Assembly (NCBI GenBank): GCA_964352775.1
Contig: CAYGTK010000045.1
Span: forward strand, 1-22,740
DNA from: CAYGTK01 sp964352775
GTDB lineage: Bacteria > Bacteroidota > Bacteroidia > Chitinophagales > CAIOSU01
Direction of reading: 5' to 3'
DNA length: 22,740 nt
Part shown: positions 1 to 7,682 of the stretch, in pieces
Layout of the letters: the number at the start of each line of letters is the position of its first letter
Position numbering within the stretch: the first letter of the stretch is position 1
The notes under the pieces: generated by a model
What the model was told of the DNA's origin: nothing
The model's input: the letters and a program-made list of their open reading frames with translations, nothing else
Database searches by the model: none
Position numbers and translations under genes: made by a program

Positions 1-184
1 AATAAACGCTCAATACGCCTAATGCCGAACCATAAATACCGAAAATACTTCCCGTAATTAGGCCCACTTTACCTTTATTTAAAGTGGTATCGGGCAACAA
101 ATAAGGGTGCTTAACAGGTATGCGCTGACCAACTGCCGAAAGGCAACTAAAGAGAACTATAAGTAGAACGGCCGTTATCCGCAT
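1..184 (-). CDS. Secreted protein, N-terminal part only (possibly DUF2279 family)
   Basis: An open frame starts at an ATG at 184 and runs without a stop off the left edge, giving 61 residues, so the gene is 3'-truncated by the window. Residues 1-19 look like a cleavable signal peptide (basic residue at 2, hydrophobic 4-12, small residues before a probable cut near Gly19/Gln20). The segment after it, with LNKGKVGLITGSIFGIYGSA at 35-54, resembles the start of the Bacteroidota DUF2279 proteins, which have a similar signal peptide and first membrane-like segment; this match is from memory and weak. A Cys at 14 is not in a good lipobox (Phe at -2). It lies 28 bases downstream of the phosphohexomutase on the same strand, so the two are probably cotranscribed. 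Function unknown. Confidence 0.6.
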   Translation of the reverse strand, partial: MRITAVLLIVLFSCLSAVGQRIPVKHPYLLPDTTLNKGKVGLITGSIFGIYGSALGVLSVY

Positions 185-212
185 GGCTTAAAGGTACGGC
201 AGGCCGAATAAA

Positions 213-1622
213 CTAGCCTAATAATACTTTACCAACTTCGGTAAGGATGTTCTGAACTTCATCCATAGTACCCGCCTCAGAATATACGCGCAACACAGGC
301 TCTGTACCTGAAGGGCGTATCATAACCGTATTATCGCCACCAATGTAGAATTTGAAACCATCAGTAGTTTCCACTTTATCTACAGTATATGGTCCAAAGC
401 TAGTGTACTTGCCATCCTTGCAATTCTGGATGATGCTCTGCTTCAATTCCTCGGTGATATGCATGTCGTTACGATCATAAGAAAATGCTCCAGTTATCTC
501 GTATACTTCGTCAACTAACTCGGTAAGCGACTTACCAGTTTTGGCCATCAATTCTAATATCACCAAACCATTCCAAATACCGTCGCGTTCAGGGATGTGC
601 CCTTTGATAGCGATACCGCCCGACTCTTCTCCACCTAGCAATACATCTTCTTCCACCATTTTTTCAGCAATGTATTTAAAGCCGATTTTGGTTACTTCAT
701 AATCCAAGCCATAAGCGTCGCACATTTTCTTAATGCGGTTAGAAACCGAGAATGCGATAACTACCTTGCCATCCAATTTCTTGTACTTACGTAAGTAGTG
801 AATCAACAATAAAATAACGTGGTGCGAATCTACAAAACGACCTTTCTCATCAAATAAACCTGTACGGTCAGCATCCCCATCGGTAGCTAATCCTAAGTTT
901 ACATCAGTAGCGTTCTGTATCAGTTTGGCTAGCTCGCCCAAGTTCTTGGCAATAGGCTCAGGAGCTTGCCCCATAAAGCCTGGGTTGTAGTCGCAATGCA
1001 ATAGGACTGCATTGTTAGGTAATACACGTGGTACTACATTCTGTCCAGCGCCATACATAGCGTCGTACGCTAAAACCAAGCCTTGGTCTTCAATGCTTTT
1101 GAAGTCGAAAGCGGCATTCATGTGGTCAACATACTCTTGCTCAAAATCTACATACTGCACTAATCCTTTTTCTTCCAATTCAGCCATGCTGCCAGGTATA
1201 GCAGGGGTTGTATCAGCAATAAGATCTTCCACCTCGCCTACTACTTTAGGAGAAGCCGGTCCGCCAAAATTGGCTTTCAACTTATAGCCATTGTACGATG
1301 GTGGGTTGTGGCTAGCCGTGATAACTACACCTAAGTCGGCACCATATTTTTTACAAGCAAGCGATACCATCGGGGTAGAAACAAAATTCTTATCCATGAT
1401 AACTTTTACGCCATGGGCAGCTACTACCAAAGCAGTAGTTTCAGCGAACATAGCACCACCAAAGCGGCAATCGTAACCCAATACTATTGATGGATTATTC
1501 GTGTTTCTTTCCTTGATCCATTTGGCAGTGGCCTCAGCTACGCGGGCTACATTATCTACAGTGTAATCCTTTGCGATTATCGCTCTCCAGCCGTCTGTAC
1601 CGAATTTTATCTTAGTGCTCAT
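213..1622 (-). CDS. Phosphoglucomutase/phosphomannomutase family enzyme
   Basis: Alpha-D-phosphohexomutase, moving a phosphate between C1 and C6 of a hexose phosphate through a phosphoserine enzyme. All four family signatures are present in 469 residues: the phosphoserine loop TASHNP at 102-107 (Ser104), the Mg-binding DGDADR at 248-253, the sugar-binding GGEESGG at 330-336 and the phosphate-binding RPSGTEP at 436-442. The N-terminal KFGTDGWRA (6-14) also fits. Length is normal for the family. Which hexose it uses (glucose, mannose or glucosamine phosphate) cannot be read reliably from these motifs; the GEESGG loop favours glucose/mannose mutase over GlmM, but I leave the symbol blank. The gene begins with ATG at 1622, diverges from pcm, and a Bacteroidota-type -7 box lies about 27 bases upstream. 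Confidence 0.93.
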   Translation of the reverse strand: MSTKIKFGTDGWRAIIAKDYTVDNVARVAEATAKWIKERNTNNPSIVLGYDCRFGGAMFAETTALVVAAHGVKVIMDKNFVSTPMVSLACKKYGADLGVVITASHNPPSYNGYKLKANFGGPASPKVVGEVEDLIADTTPAIPGSMAELEEKGLVQYVDFEQEYVDHMNAAFDFKSIEDQGLVLAYDAMYGAGQNVVPRVLPNNAVLLHCDYNPGFMGQAPEPIAKNLGELAKLIQNATDVNLGLATDGDADRTGLFDEKGRFVDSHHVILLLIHYLRKYKKLDGKVVIAFSVSNRIKKMCDAYGLDYEVTKIGFKYIAEKMVEEDVLLGGEESGGIAIKGHIPERDGIWNGLVILELMAKTGKSLTELVDEVYEITGAFSYDRNDMHITEELKQSIIQNCKDGKYTSFGPYTVDKVETTDGFKFYIGGDNTVMIRPSGTEPVLRVYSEAGTMDEVQNILTEVGKVLLG

Positions 1623-1648
1623 ATGCTTTGCATTTCAAATTAGTCGGG

Positions 1649-1656
1649 CAAAAATA
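1649..1656 (-). promoter_or_regulatory. Putative -7 box of the phosphohexomutase gene
   Basis: Reads TATTTTTG on the minus strand, matching the Bacteroidota -7 consensus TAnnTTTG. Transcription would start about 20 bases before the ATG at 1622. No TTG is found at the right distance for a -33 box, and an 8-base motif with two free positions occurs by chance, so support is modest. Confidence 0.35.
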
Positions 1657-1725
1657 GGGCTTTAAGTCAAATTGACCACGCCATAGTGATCTATGGGAGT
1701 GTTATATCCACATCAACCTATGGAG

Positions 1726-1732
1726 AAGGAGG
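1726..1732 (+). promoter_or_regulatory. Strong Shine-Dalgarno sequence deciding the pcm start
   Basis: AAGGAGG lies 7 bases before the ATG at 1740. Clear Shine-Dalgarno sequences are rare in this window and in Bacteroidota generally, so this one is a real argument for 1740 over the upstream ATG at 1686 and the downstream ATG at 1770. Confidence 0.6.
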
Positions 1733-1739
1733 AAACGGC

Positions 1740-2432
1740 ATGAACATTTTTACCAATAGCTTTGGTACTATGTTGCTGCAACAAGAAGATACACATCGCC
1801 ACAGGGGCCTTCGGGAAATGCTTTGTGAAACCCTTTTTAAGAAGGGAATTAGAGATATGAAAGTATTGGACGCCATCAATAGTATACCCCGCCATCTTTT
1901 TTTAGACCGTGCTTTCATGGAGAGCGCCTACGAGGATAAGGCTTTCCAAATAGGAGAGGGGCAAACTATTTCGCAACCTTATACCGTGGCCTACCAAAGC
2001 GAATTATTGGAGGTGAAGAAAGGGGACAAAATATTGGAAATAGGTACTGGGTCTGGCTATCAAGCGGCTGTATTGTCAAAACTAGGTGCTAAAGTATATA
2101 GTATAGAAAGGCAGAAAAAGCTGTTTGATAAAACGAAAAAACTACTTGATAAGCTAGGTATACTAGGAGTTAGGATGTTTTATGGCGATGGTTTTGAAGG
2201 TAAGCCACCCTTTGCCCCTTATGATAAGATAATTATAACTGCCGCTGCCCCAGAAATACCTGAGAAACTACTTACCCAATTGAAAGTAGGCGGTTACCTA
2301 GTTATCCCATTTGGCGAGGGTAAAGTGCAAACCATGTTACGCATTACTAAAAGGGGAGAAACCGATTACGCTACGGAAGAACTGGAGCAATTCAAATTTG
2401 TGCCCATGTTGAAGGGTAAGGCTTGGGGCTAA
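1740..2432 (+). CDS. pcm: Protein-L-isoaspartate O-methyltransferase
   Basis: Methylates L-isoaspartyl residues formed by ageing of Asn/Asp, using S-adenosylmethionine, so damaged cytosolic proteins can revert to normal aspartate. In the 230-residue product the family substrate-site motif GEGQTISQPYTVAYQ is at 73-86 and the SAM-binding motif I, LEIGTGSGYQAAVL, is at 99-112; SIER (121-124) is the acidic motif at the end of the next strand, and the PxIPxxLxxQLKxGG segment at 171-185 is also typical. The frame is open from 1686, but ATG 1740 has an AAGGAGG ribosome site. The ATG at 1770 would start nearer the conserved region (DTHRHRGLR) and remains possible. The stop overlaps the stop of the convergent gene by 4 bases. 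Confidence 0.92.
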   Translation: MNIFTNSFGTMLLQQEDTHRHRGLREMLCETLFKKGIRDMKVLDAINSIPRHLFLDRAFMESAYEDKAFQIGEGQTISQPYTVAYQSELLEVKKGDKILEIGTGSGYQAAVLSKLGAKVYSIERQKKLFDKTKKLLDKLGILGVRMFYGDGFEGKPPFAPYDKIIITAAAPEIPEKLLTQLKVGGYLVIPFGEGKVQTMLRITKRGETDYATEELEQFKFVPMLKGKAWG

Positions 2433-2779
2433 GCTATCAATAGTTCTACAGCACCGCACGAAGCTGCTCCTGCTATTAATATCCACGACGTAGCATCTTT
2501 AAATTCATTTTTGGGGTGAAATAAATAGCCGATGTGCAGCCCCAGATGAATAATGAAAAAGATATCCAGCCCCCATTGGTAAGTATCGGCAGCATCGGAA
2601 TATAAACCTGCTATTAAGAAGACGAACAAGGGCACGTGGGCGAATAGGAAAACCAGGTAACCCGTTTTATCATCCAGTAAATGTAGACCAGGAAATATTC
2701 GCCATTCCTTACAACGGATGGCATCCATTTCATGCATTAGTAGAAAGGAAAGCCCTAAGTAAAAGAATAGATGTTCCAT
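2429..2779 (-). CDS. Small membrane protein, possibly DUF6713 family
   Basis: A 116-residue protein with about four hydrophobic segments (roughly 4-15, 41-60, 71-88 and 98-115). The most striking segment is MHEMDAIRCKEWRIFPG at 15-31, with charged and aromatic residues just after the first helix; I recall this HExDAxRxxEW pattern from a family of small bacterial membrane proteins of unknown function (DUF6713), but this is a memory match. It begins at ATG 2779, 19 bases after the SIMPL protein gene, and is the last gene of the minus-strand run that starts at 5808. Its TAG stop lies inside the CTAA at 2429-2432 that also carries the pcm stop. No catalytic role can be inferred. Confidence 0.8.
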   Translation of the reverse strand: MEHLFFYLGLSFLLMHEMDAIRCKEWRIFPGLHLLDDKTGYLVFLFAHVPLFVFLIAGLYSDAADTYQWGLDIFFIIHLGLHIGYLFHPKNEFKDATSWILIAGAASCGAVELLIA

Positions 2780-2798
2780 AATGGTAAGACCAAAAAAC

Positions 2799-3527
2799 TT
2801 AATTCACCCCAAATTGAAGCTTCATAGTTATAGTAGCCGTTTTGCGTTTGCTACTGGTATTATAAGTTCCACCCCAACTGTAATCTTCATTACTGTTTTG
2901 CGCAATTATTTGGAACACCCCCATGCGGGCGTAGCGTAGGTCACCCAATTTGGCATTGGCATTCTCAGCTATCTGCTCACCACGTGTAGTAGCATCAGTA
3001 GTAGCCTCGGCTATCATCTGTATTTTCAGTTCTGCCAATTGGGTATAGTAGTACTGCGGAGCAAAACTATTGAACTCCACCCCTTGGTTGATCAGCTCGG
3101 TCACCTCTCTTGAAATAGCTTCCACCTTATCTACCGCTTTTGACTCTATTTCTACCCGTTGAGTTAATCTATAACCAGTAAAAGTGCTTATTCTATCACC
3201 ATTGTCATTGTAGTAATAGTCGAAGTCTTTATTAATGTCTACAGCGGTAAATACAAGTTCCTCTGCCGCAATGCCTTTTCCTGTTAAGTAAGCCTTTATA
3301 GTTTCTTGGTCTGCTTTCAAGGCTGTGTAAGCATCTTGCAAGTTCATCTTCTTCCTACCGAACGAACCTTCCCAAACTATTAGGTCGGCCACAAAATCTT
3401 TTTTGCCTAAGCCTGTTACATCAATAACATCATTGGTGCGGTGGCGATTTTTATATGCGTTGCTGGGAATAGTAACGGCAACTATTAAAGTAATGGCAGC
3501 AATTACAACTAGTACTATATTTCTCAT
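2799..3527 (-). CDS. SIMPL-domain (DUF541) exported protein
   Basis: A 242-residue protein with an N-terminal hydrophobic segment at 4-20 (signal peptide or membrane anchor) followed by a SIMPL/DUF541 domain. Family hallmarks seen are the opening strand DVIDVTGLGKKDF at 33-45, the long helix with repeated small and Lys residues, and the late segment in which the protein's name-giving fold reads ...AEATTDATTRGEQIAENANAK (about 174-194), followed by a C-terminal strand KTATITMKLQFGVN. SIMPL proteins form periplasmic or secreted oligomers; their role is poorly defined. It sits 40 bases downstream of the SGNH hydrolase gene and 19 bases upstream of the small membrane protein gene on the same strand, so it is probably in one transcript with them. 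Confidence 0.85.
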   Translation of the reverse strand: MRNIVLVVIAAITLIVAVTIPSNAYKNRHRTNDVIDVTGLGKKDFVADLIVWEGSFGRKKMNLQDAYTALKADQETIKAYLTGKGIAAEELVFTAVDINKDFDYYYNDNGDRISTFTGYRLTQRVEIESKAVDKVEAISREVTELINQGVEFNSFAPQYYYTQLAELKIQMIAEATTDATTRGEQIAENANAKLGDLRYARMGVFQIIAQNSNEDYSWGGTYNTSSKRKTATITMKLQFGVN

Positions 3528-3567
3528 GGGTGAAGTTTCAAGGTCAATATACTAAAAACGTGCTAGG

Positions 3568-4956
3568 CTACTGTTTTATTGAGAGCTGCTTTTCTAATTC
3601 TTCAGCATACAAATTGGCGAAATGCCGAGCGCCTGCTTGTCCCCAATGTAAGTCGTAGGGTAACCAAAGAGAGTCAATAGTAGCTTGGGGTAGCGTTGCA
3701 AAATTGGGGTAGGGGTCGTAGCTGGTCGCCTTATATTCTTCCGCTATAGCTTCTAAGAACATCACGCTTTTAATGATCTTACCATTGGAGGAGCGGATAC
3801 CATATTTATCGGGAATTCCCGATAGGAAGAGACTTTTTTCATTTTCTTCAATACTATCTAACAGTTCTTCTAATAGCTCAAATTTGCTTGGCCCTATATG
3901 GTGCGTGATGTCTTCGAAGTTCAAGTCTATTTCTTCAGTACTTAACCAATTGGCTTGTAGCTCTATGTGTTTATCAAGGGTGTAAATGCCTTCTGCTTCT
4001 ATACTGAAAAGTAGAAGGTTGAACCCGTGATGATAAGTTTGTTTACTATCATTTAGCTGACCAAAATGGTTGTCCATTTCTCGCTGTTCGACTATGCGAT
4101 ACAAAGTATCACCATCTTCTTCAACTTGACCTTGGGATGGAATAGTATCATTAAAATATCCACCGCGAACTTCACTACTTGTGCTACTTAGCGAAAAGAA
4201 TGGCCTCCGTAAGTTATCTAGATAAGAGGCTATTATCACACCATCGTGCTGGTAATAGGGTAGTATTTCATTCAGATAGATCTGATGCCAATTAGTAAGC
4301 CCACCACCATCGATGGAGAAGTTATAGAGCTCAATTGGAAGGCCTTTTGCTATGAAATTTGCTTGAAGAATATCAACCCAACTGCTATCCATAAACAGAC
4401 CCGCACTAAAGGAATCACCAAATACGATCAAGCGAGTAACCGAGTCAGGCTTTTCTTTTTGATAGTTGTAATGGCTGCTAAGGTTCACATTGTTTACGTT
4501 CACCTGAACATCATACTCAACCACATTCTTAGTGATCTTGAGGTTCCTGCAAGCTTTATCTGTACTAGCTAATCGATATCCTCTAATGCTATCATACTGC
4601 ATTAATGGTTCTGATAACTCAAAGTTGGAACTGTAGCTATTACTGTAAGTTACCACGCTTTGTGAATTGATCAGTCCATTATTCAAGCCCATACTTATCA
4701 AGGTATTTAGAAGAAAGTAGCCCAAGCCTAAACTTAATATGGATAGCTTGATAGAAGGAAAACGCTTCACCCAAACAAGTGATACGATAATAAACAGAAC
4801 GAACAGCCCCGAAAAACAAAAGAAGGGCCAGAAGGAGATGTTAATAGTATTATCGCTCTGCCAAAAGAGTAGGTCGATAACTACAAGCGAGCTTAGAATA
4901 GCGGTAATTGCCGAAAGGGCGATAACTACTTTTTCACTAGCTGGCTTGGTGCTCAA
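3568..4956 (-). CDS. Membrane-anchored SGNH/GDSL hydrolase-like protein
   Basis: A 462-residue protein with three predicted membrane helices near 10-30, 43-63 and 70-92, then a large domain probably outside the membrane. That domain has an SGNH arrangement: block I IVFGDSFSAG at 177-186 with candidate nucleophile Ser182, a Gly-rich turn SIDGGG at 214-219, ASYLDN at 243-248 as a possible Asn block, and DLHWGQAGARHFA at 435-447 giving a candidate catalytic Asp435/His437 pair. Such enzymes act on acyl or acetyl esters of lipids or glycans; the substrate here is unknown. The start is a TTG at 4956 that overlaps the smpB stop (TTGA), suggesting translational coupling; no ATG lies between it and the first helix. 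Overall sequence outside the blocks is not one I recognise. Confidence 0.8.
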   Translation of the reverse strand: MSTKPASEKVVIALSAITAILSSLVVIDLLFWQSDNTINISFWPFFCFSGLFVLFIIVSLVWVKRFPSIKLSILSLGLGYFLLNTLISMGLNNGLINSQSVVTYSNSYSSNFELSEPLMQYDSIRGYRLASTDKACRNLKITKNVVEYDVQVNVNNVNLSSHYNYQKEKPDSVTRLIVFGDSFSAGLFMDSSWVDILQANFIAKGLPIELYNFSIDGGGLTNWHQIYLNEILPYYQHDGVIIASYLDNLRRPFFSLSSTSSEVRGGYFNDTIPSQGQVEEDGDTLYRIVEQREMDNHFGQLNDSKQTYHHGFNLLLFSIEAEGIYTLDKHIELQANWLSTEEIDLNFEDITHHIGPSKFELLEELLDSIEENEKSLFLSGIPDKYGIRSSNGKIIKSVMFLEAIAEEYKATSYDPYPNFATLPQATIDSLWLPYDLHWGQAGARHFANLYAEELEKQLSIKQ

Positions 4957-5426
4957 AAGTTCATTTTTTTGATGCGGTCTATCTCTCGCTTGCTGTCACG
5001 AGCTTTTATAGTGTCTCGCTTATCATGGGTTTTCTTACCGCGCCCTAGTCCGATCTCCAACTTAGCAAAACCTCTTTCTGATAGAAACATGTGAAGCGGA
5101 ATGATGGTAAACCCTTTCTCTTTGGTTTTGGTCTGTAGCTTGTTAAGCTCGCGTTTATTCAACAATAACTTGCGCACCCGCATGGGGTCGTGGTTGTTTA
5201 GGTTAGCGAACACGTACTCTGCTATGTTCATTCCTTTGATGTGGAGTTCATCTTTTTTGAAGATGCAGTAAGCCTCATTAATGGTAGCCTCACCATTACG
5301 TACCGATTTTATTTCGGTGCCAGTTAATATAATGCCGGCTGTAAACTTCTCTACTATCTCGTAATCGAAATAAGCTCGTCTATTCTTTATGTTCACCTTA
5401 TTAATAGGTGCTTTACTCTTTCCCAC
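4953..5426 (-). CDS. smpB: SsrA-binding protein SmpB
   Basis: Binds tmRNA and carries it to stalled ribosomes for trans-translation. The 157-residue product has the family marks: GTEIKSVRNG at 36-45, RKLLLNKREL at 85-94 and the basic C-terminal tail GKKTHDKRD (130-138) followed by KARDSKREIDRIKK. Length is normal. The start is GTG at 5426, 14 bases inside the 3' end of the thioesterase gene; there is no ATG before residue 66, so GTG is the only sensible start. The stop overlaps the next gene's TTG by 4 bases. No tmRNA gene is seen in the window. Confidence 0.96.
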   Translation of the reverse strand: MGKSKAPINKVNIKNRRAYFDYEIVEKFTAGIILTGTEIKSVRNGEATINEAYCIFKKDELHIKGMNIAEYVFANLNNHDPMRVRKLLLNKRELNKLQTKTKEKGFTIIPLHMFLSERGFAKLEIGLGRGKKTHDKRDTIKARDSKREIDRIKKMNF

Positions 5427-5808
5427 GGCTAAATAATGTTGCTGTTCGTTCTTTCTTCAATATCTTTTGCCCCGTAGTTCCCGAGGCAATAGTGGTGTCT
5501 CCCACTGTGGCCACAAAGCTACAATTTACGGCATTGCCTTGCACAGTAGTTAAAGTAGCAGTTATTTCTACGACATCATGAAGTAGGGCCGTGGCATTAT
5601 GTTCTATCGTTAGGTAAGTGCCAATGCCTTCTTCGTCCTCTTCTTTCATCTCCAACACGAAGAGCCTTCCCGCCCATTCTGCATCACGAGCTAAAGCGAA
5701 AGTGGCATATACAGGATGCACCACACCACTATCAAATTTAGCAGTATCGGCTTCCGTTACTATTCGTTGGAACGTTTTGGGATCTCCTATTTCAAATGGG
5801 TTTTTCAT
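5413..5808 (-). CDS. Hot-dog fold thioesterase-like protein (FlK-related)
   Basis: A 131-residue protein that fits a single hot-dog domain. The pattern HPVYATFALARDAEWAG at 31-47 followed by a strand GTYLTIEHNATALLHDVVEI at 63-82 resembles the fluoroacetyl-CoA thioesterase-like family, in which the His of the second motif (here His70) and an upstream Thr and Glu form the active site; Thr36 and Glu44 are possible counterparts. A Gly in ASGTTGQKIL (108-117) matches the end of the core sheet. In the family such proteins hydrolyse acyl-CoA thioesters; the substrate here is unknown. It is the first gene of the minus-strand run to 2429 and overlaps smpB by 14 bases. Its ATG at 5808 lies 33 bases from the divergent glycosyltransferase gene. 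Confidence 0.75.
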   Translation of the reverse strand: MKNPFEIGDPKTFQRIVTEADTAKFDSGVVHPVYATFALARDAEWAGRLFVLEMKEEDEEGIGTYLTIEHNATALLHDVVEITATLTTVQGNAVNCSFVATVGDTTIASGTTGQKILKKERTATLFSRGKE

Positions 5809-5825
5809 GCATAGCCTCTTAATGC

Positions 5826-5841
5826 TAACTTCGCAAAGATA
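5826..5841. promoter_or_regulatory. Overlapping divergent promoter core, thioesterase and glycosyltransferase genes
   Basis: The sequence TAACTTCGCAAAGATA reads TATCTTTG on the minus strand (5834-5841, a full match to TAnnTTTG) and TAACTTCG on the plus strand (5826-5833, one mismatch). They face each other, so the minus start would be near 5828 and the plus start near 5839, leaving short leaders on both sides. No clear -33 TTG was found for either. Expected chance matches make this tentative. Confidence 0.35.
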
Positions 5842-7473
5842 ATGACATTGCTCCGTGGAAAATATTACGCGCTACTTTGGTTAGCGATTCTTGTAGTTCA
5901 TGCTTTCGGATTACTGGTTGAAGTAATGGATGTAGATGCTGCTCAATATGCCTCCATATCTATGGAAATGTGGCAGACCAAGAGCTTTTCACAAGTGCTA
6001 GAAGGTGGTAAGGATTATTTAGATAAACCGCCATTTCTCTTCTGGGTATCCTCTCTATCTATGGGGGTGTTCGGTTTTAATACAGTGGCTTATAAGCTCC
6101 CTTCTTTCTTATTTAGCTTACTTGGCTTTTATAGTGTGTACCGCTTTGCTCGTTTATATTATAGTGAGGATGTGGCTAGGCTATCAGCCGTTATGTTGGC
6201 GACTACTCAGGCACTCTTCTTAATTACCAATGATGTTCGTACCGATACTATTCTGGTAGCTAGTCTCATTTTCGGAGTATGGCAGATCAGTGAATTTTTG
6301 GAAAACAAAAAGTGGAGCGGCCTATTATTAGGTAGTGTGGGTATAGCCCTTGCTATGCTTACAAAAGGCCCTATTGGCTTAATGGTGCCGGTACTCGGCT
6401 TCGGAACACATTGGATTTTAAGCAAACAGTGGCAGAACTTCCTCAAATGGCAGTGGTTGGTGGCAATAGGTTTAATACTCCTCTGCCTTAGTCCTATGCT
6501 TTGGGGGCTTTACGAGCAGCATGGCGAAAGGGGATTGTATTTCTACTTCTGGGAGCAAAGTTTTGGAAGGCTGACTGGCGATAACACCTTCGTAAAAAGT
6601 CAACCTAACCCTCAACCACTAGCACCTTTCTTTTTTGTACATACGCTGCTATGGACTTTTTTACCTTGGACTGTATTTGCTATTCTAGGGTTATGGAAAA
6701 ACCTAAAACAAGCAGTTCAAAAAAAGCAAGTGGCTGAGTACTTGACGCTTGGCGCGGTAATTCTTCCATTCATTGCCTTGTCCTTATCTCGCTATAAGTT
6801 GCCGCACTACATTTTTGTGTTCTTTCCTTTCCTATCGGTAATAGCTGCATCATACTTGGTTGATGTGTTTCAAAAGGCAGAAGGGAAGAAATTCTTTTCA
6901 GTTACCCAATGGGCTCTATCTGTCATTTTAATGCTAGTAGGGGCGATAGCTTCGTTCTATTTGTTCCCGTTTGGTAATTGGGTGGCCGTGATGGTATTAG
7001 TGGTAATGATGACAGTATTTGTTTGGTTGTACGGAAAGATGGAAAAAGTAGCGGATAGGCTGCTGTTGATCAGTTTGAGTGGAATATTAGCTGTGAACCT
7101 TATGCTTTCGGGTATTGGTTTTCACGGGTTATTAAAGTATCAACCAACTAAAAAAATAGGGGAGTGGGCAAAGCACGAGCTTAAAGGTGAACCACTTTAC
7201 GCTCTTCGAACCTATTCGCACGCTCTAAACTTCTATTCTGGGGGTGATGTCCGCTATATTCATAGTGTTTGGCAATTCGAACAAGAGCAAGGAAAGGGAG
7301 ATGTTTTATTGGTAGATAAGCTGGGTAAAGAAGAGTTATTGGGCAATAAACACCAGTTTGAAGTGGTTGATAGTTTTGAACAATACCCCGTAACTTTGTT
7401 AAGTTGGAAATTCGTAAACCCGGCAACAAGATCGGAGCGAATAAATAGGTTTTACATTATTGAGATGAAATGA
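5842..7473 (+). CDS. GT-C family (ArnT/PMT-like) membrane glycosyltransferase
   Basis: A 543-residue polytopic protein of the glycosyltransferase 39/ArnT type, which uses polyprenyl-phosphate sugars to glycosylate a lipid, protein or glycan on the outer face of the inner membrane. After the first helix (9-27) comes an acidic loop DVDAAQYAS at 30-38, equivalent to the catalytic DxD/E-x-YA motif of this fold, then DYLDKPPFLFW at 58-68, like the xKPPxxxW loop of ArnT. About ten or more hydrophobic segments follow, and a less hydrophobic C-terminal portion starts near residue 430. The acceptor and sugar cannot be read. ATG 5842 is 33 bases from the divergent thioesterase gene. The stop overlaps the start of the Kazal lipoprotein gene (ATGA), implying coupling. 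Confidence 0.88.
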   Translation: MTLLRGKYYALLWLAILVVHAFGLLVEVMDVDAAQYASISMEMWQTKSFSQVLEGGKDYLDKPPFLFWVSSLSMGVFGFNTVAYKLPSFLFSLLGFYSVYRFARLYYSEDVARLSAVMLATTQALFLITNDVRTDTILVASLIFGVWQISEFLENKKWSGLLLGSVGIALAMLTKGPIGLMVPVLGFGTHWILSKQWQNFLKWQWLVAIGLILLCLSPMLWGLYEQHGERGLYFYFWEQSFGRLTGDNTFVKSQPNPQPLAPFFFVHTLLWTFLPWTVFAILGLWKNLKQAVQKKQVAEYLTLGAVILPFIALSLSRYKLPHYIFVFFPFLSVIAASYLVDVFQKAEGKKFFSVTQWALSVILMLVGAIASFYLFPFGNWVAVMVLVVMMTVFVWLYGKMEKVADRLLLISLSGILAVNLMLSGIGFHGLLKYQPTKKIGEWAKHELKGEPLYALRTYSHALNFYSGGDVRYIHSVWQFEQEQGKGDVLLVDKLGKEELLGNKHQFEVVDSFEQYPVTLLSWKFVNPATRSERINRFYIIEMK

Positions 7474-7682
7474 GAGGATTACTTTTTTTGATAGGGATGG
7501 TCTTTTTGTTGAGTTGTGGTAAAAAGCAGCGCTGTGTTGATTTTAGCGCTATAGAAGTACCTACTTCTTGCCCAAATATTTACAACCCTGTGTGTGGATG
7601 TGACGACGTGACCTACCAAAGTGAATGCTTTGCTCGCTTCAATGGTGTAGTGCAAAGTACACCAGGGATATGTTTGAATTGA
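7470..7682 (+). CDS. Small Kazal-domain lipoprotein
   Basis: A 70-residue protein. Residues 1-16 form a lipoprotein signal peptide with lipobox LLSC, so Cys16 would be lipidated. The rest carries six further Cys (22, 34, 42, 44, 53, 68) in a Kazal-like pattern, with the typical NPVCGCDDVTYQSEC core at 39-53. Kazal domains are small disulfide-bonded folds, many of them serine protease inhibitors; short single-domain lipoproteins of this sort occur in Bacteroidota and their targets are mostly unknown. The reactive-site residue would lie just after Cys34 (Pro35-Asn36), which does not tell a protease specificity. It overlaps the glycosyltransferase stop by 4 bases, so it is almost certainly cotranslated with it. 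Confidence 0.85.
   Translation: MRGLLFLIGMVFLLSCGKKQRCVDFSAIEVPTSCPNIYNPVCGCDDVTYQSECFARFNGVVQSTPGICLN

Noticed and set aside
3773..3985. Plus-strand frame within the SGNH hydrolase gene, and similar frames across the window
   Set aside because: They lie opposite or out of phase with well-supported genes and show no family features.
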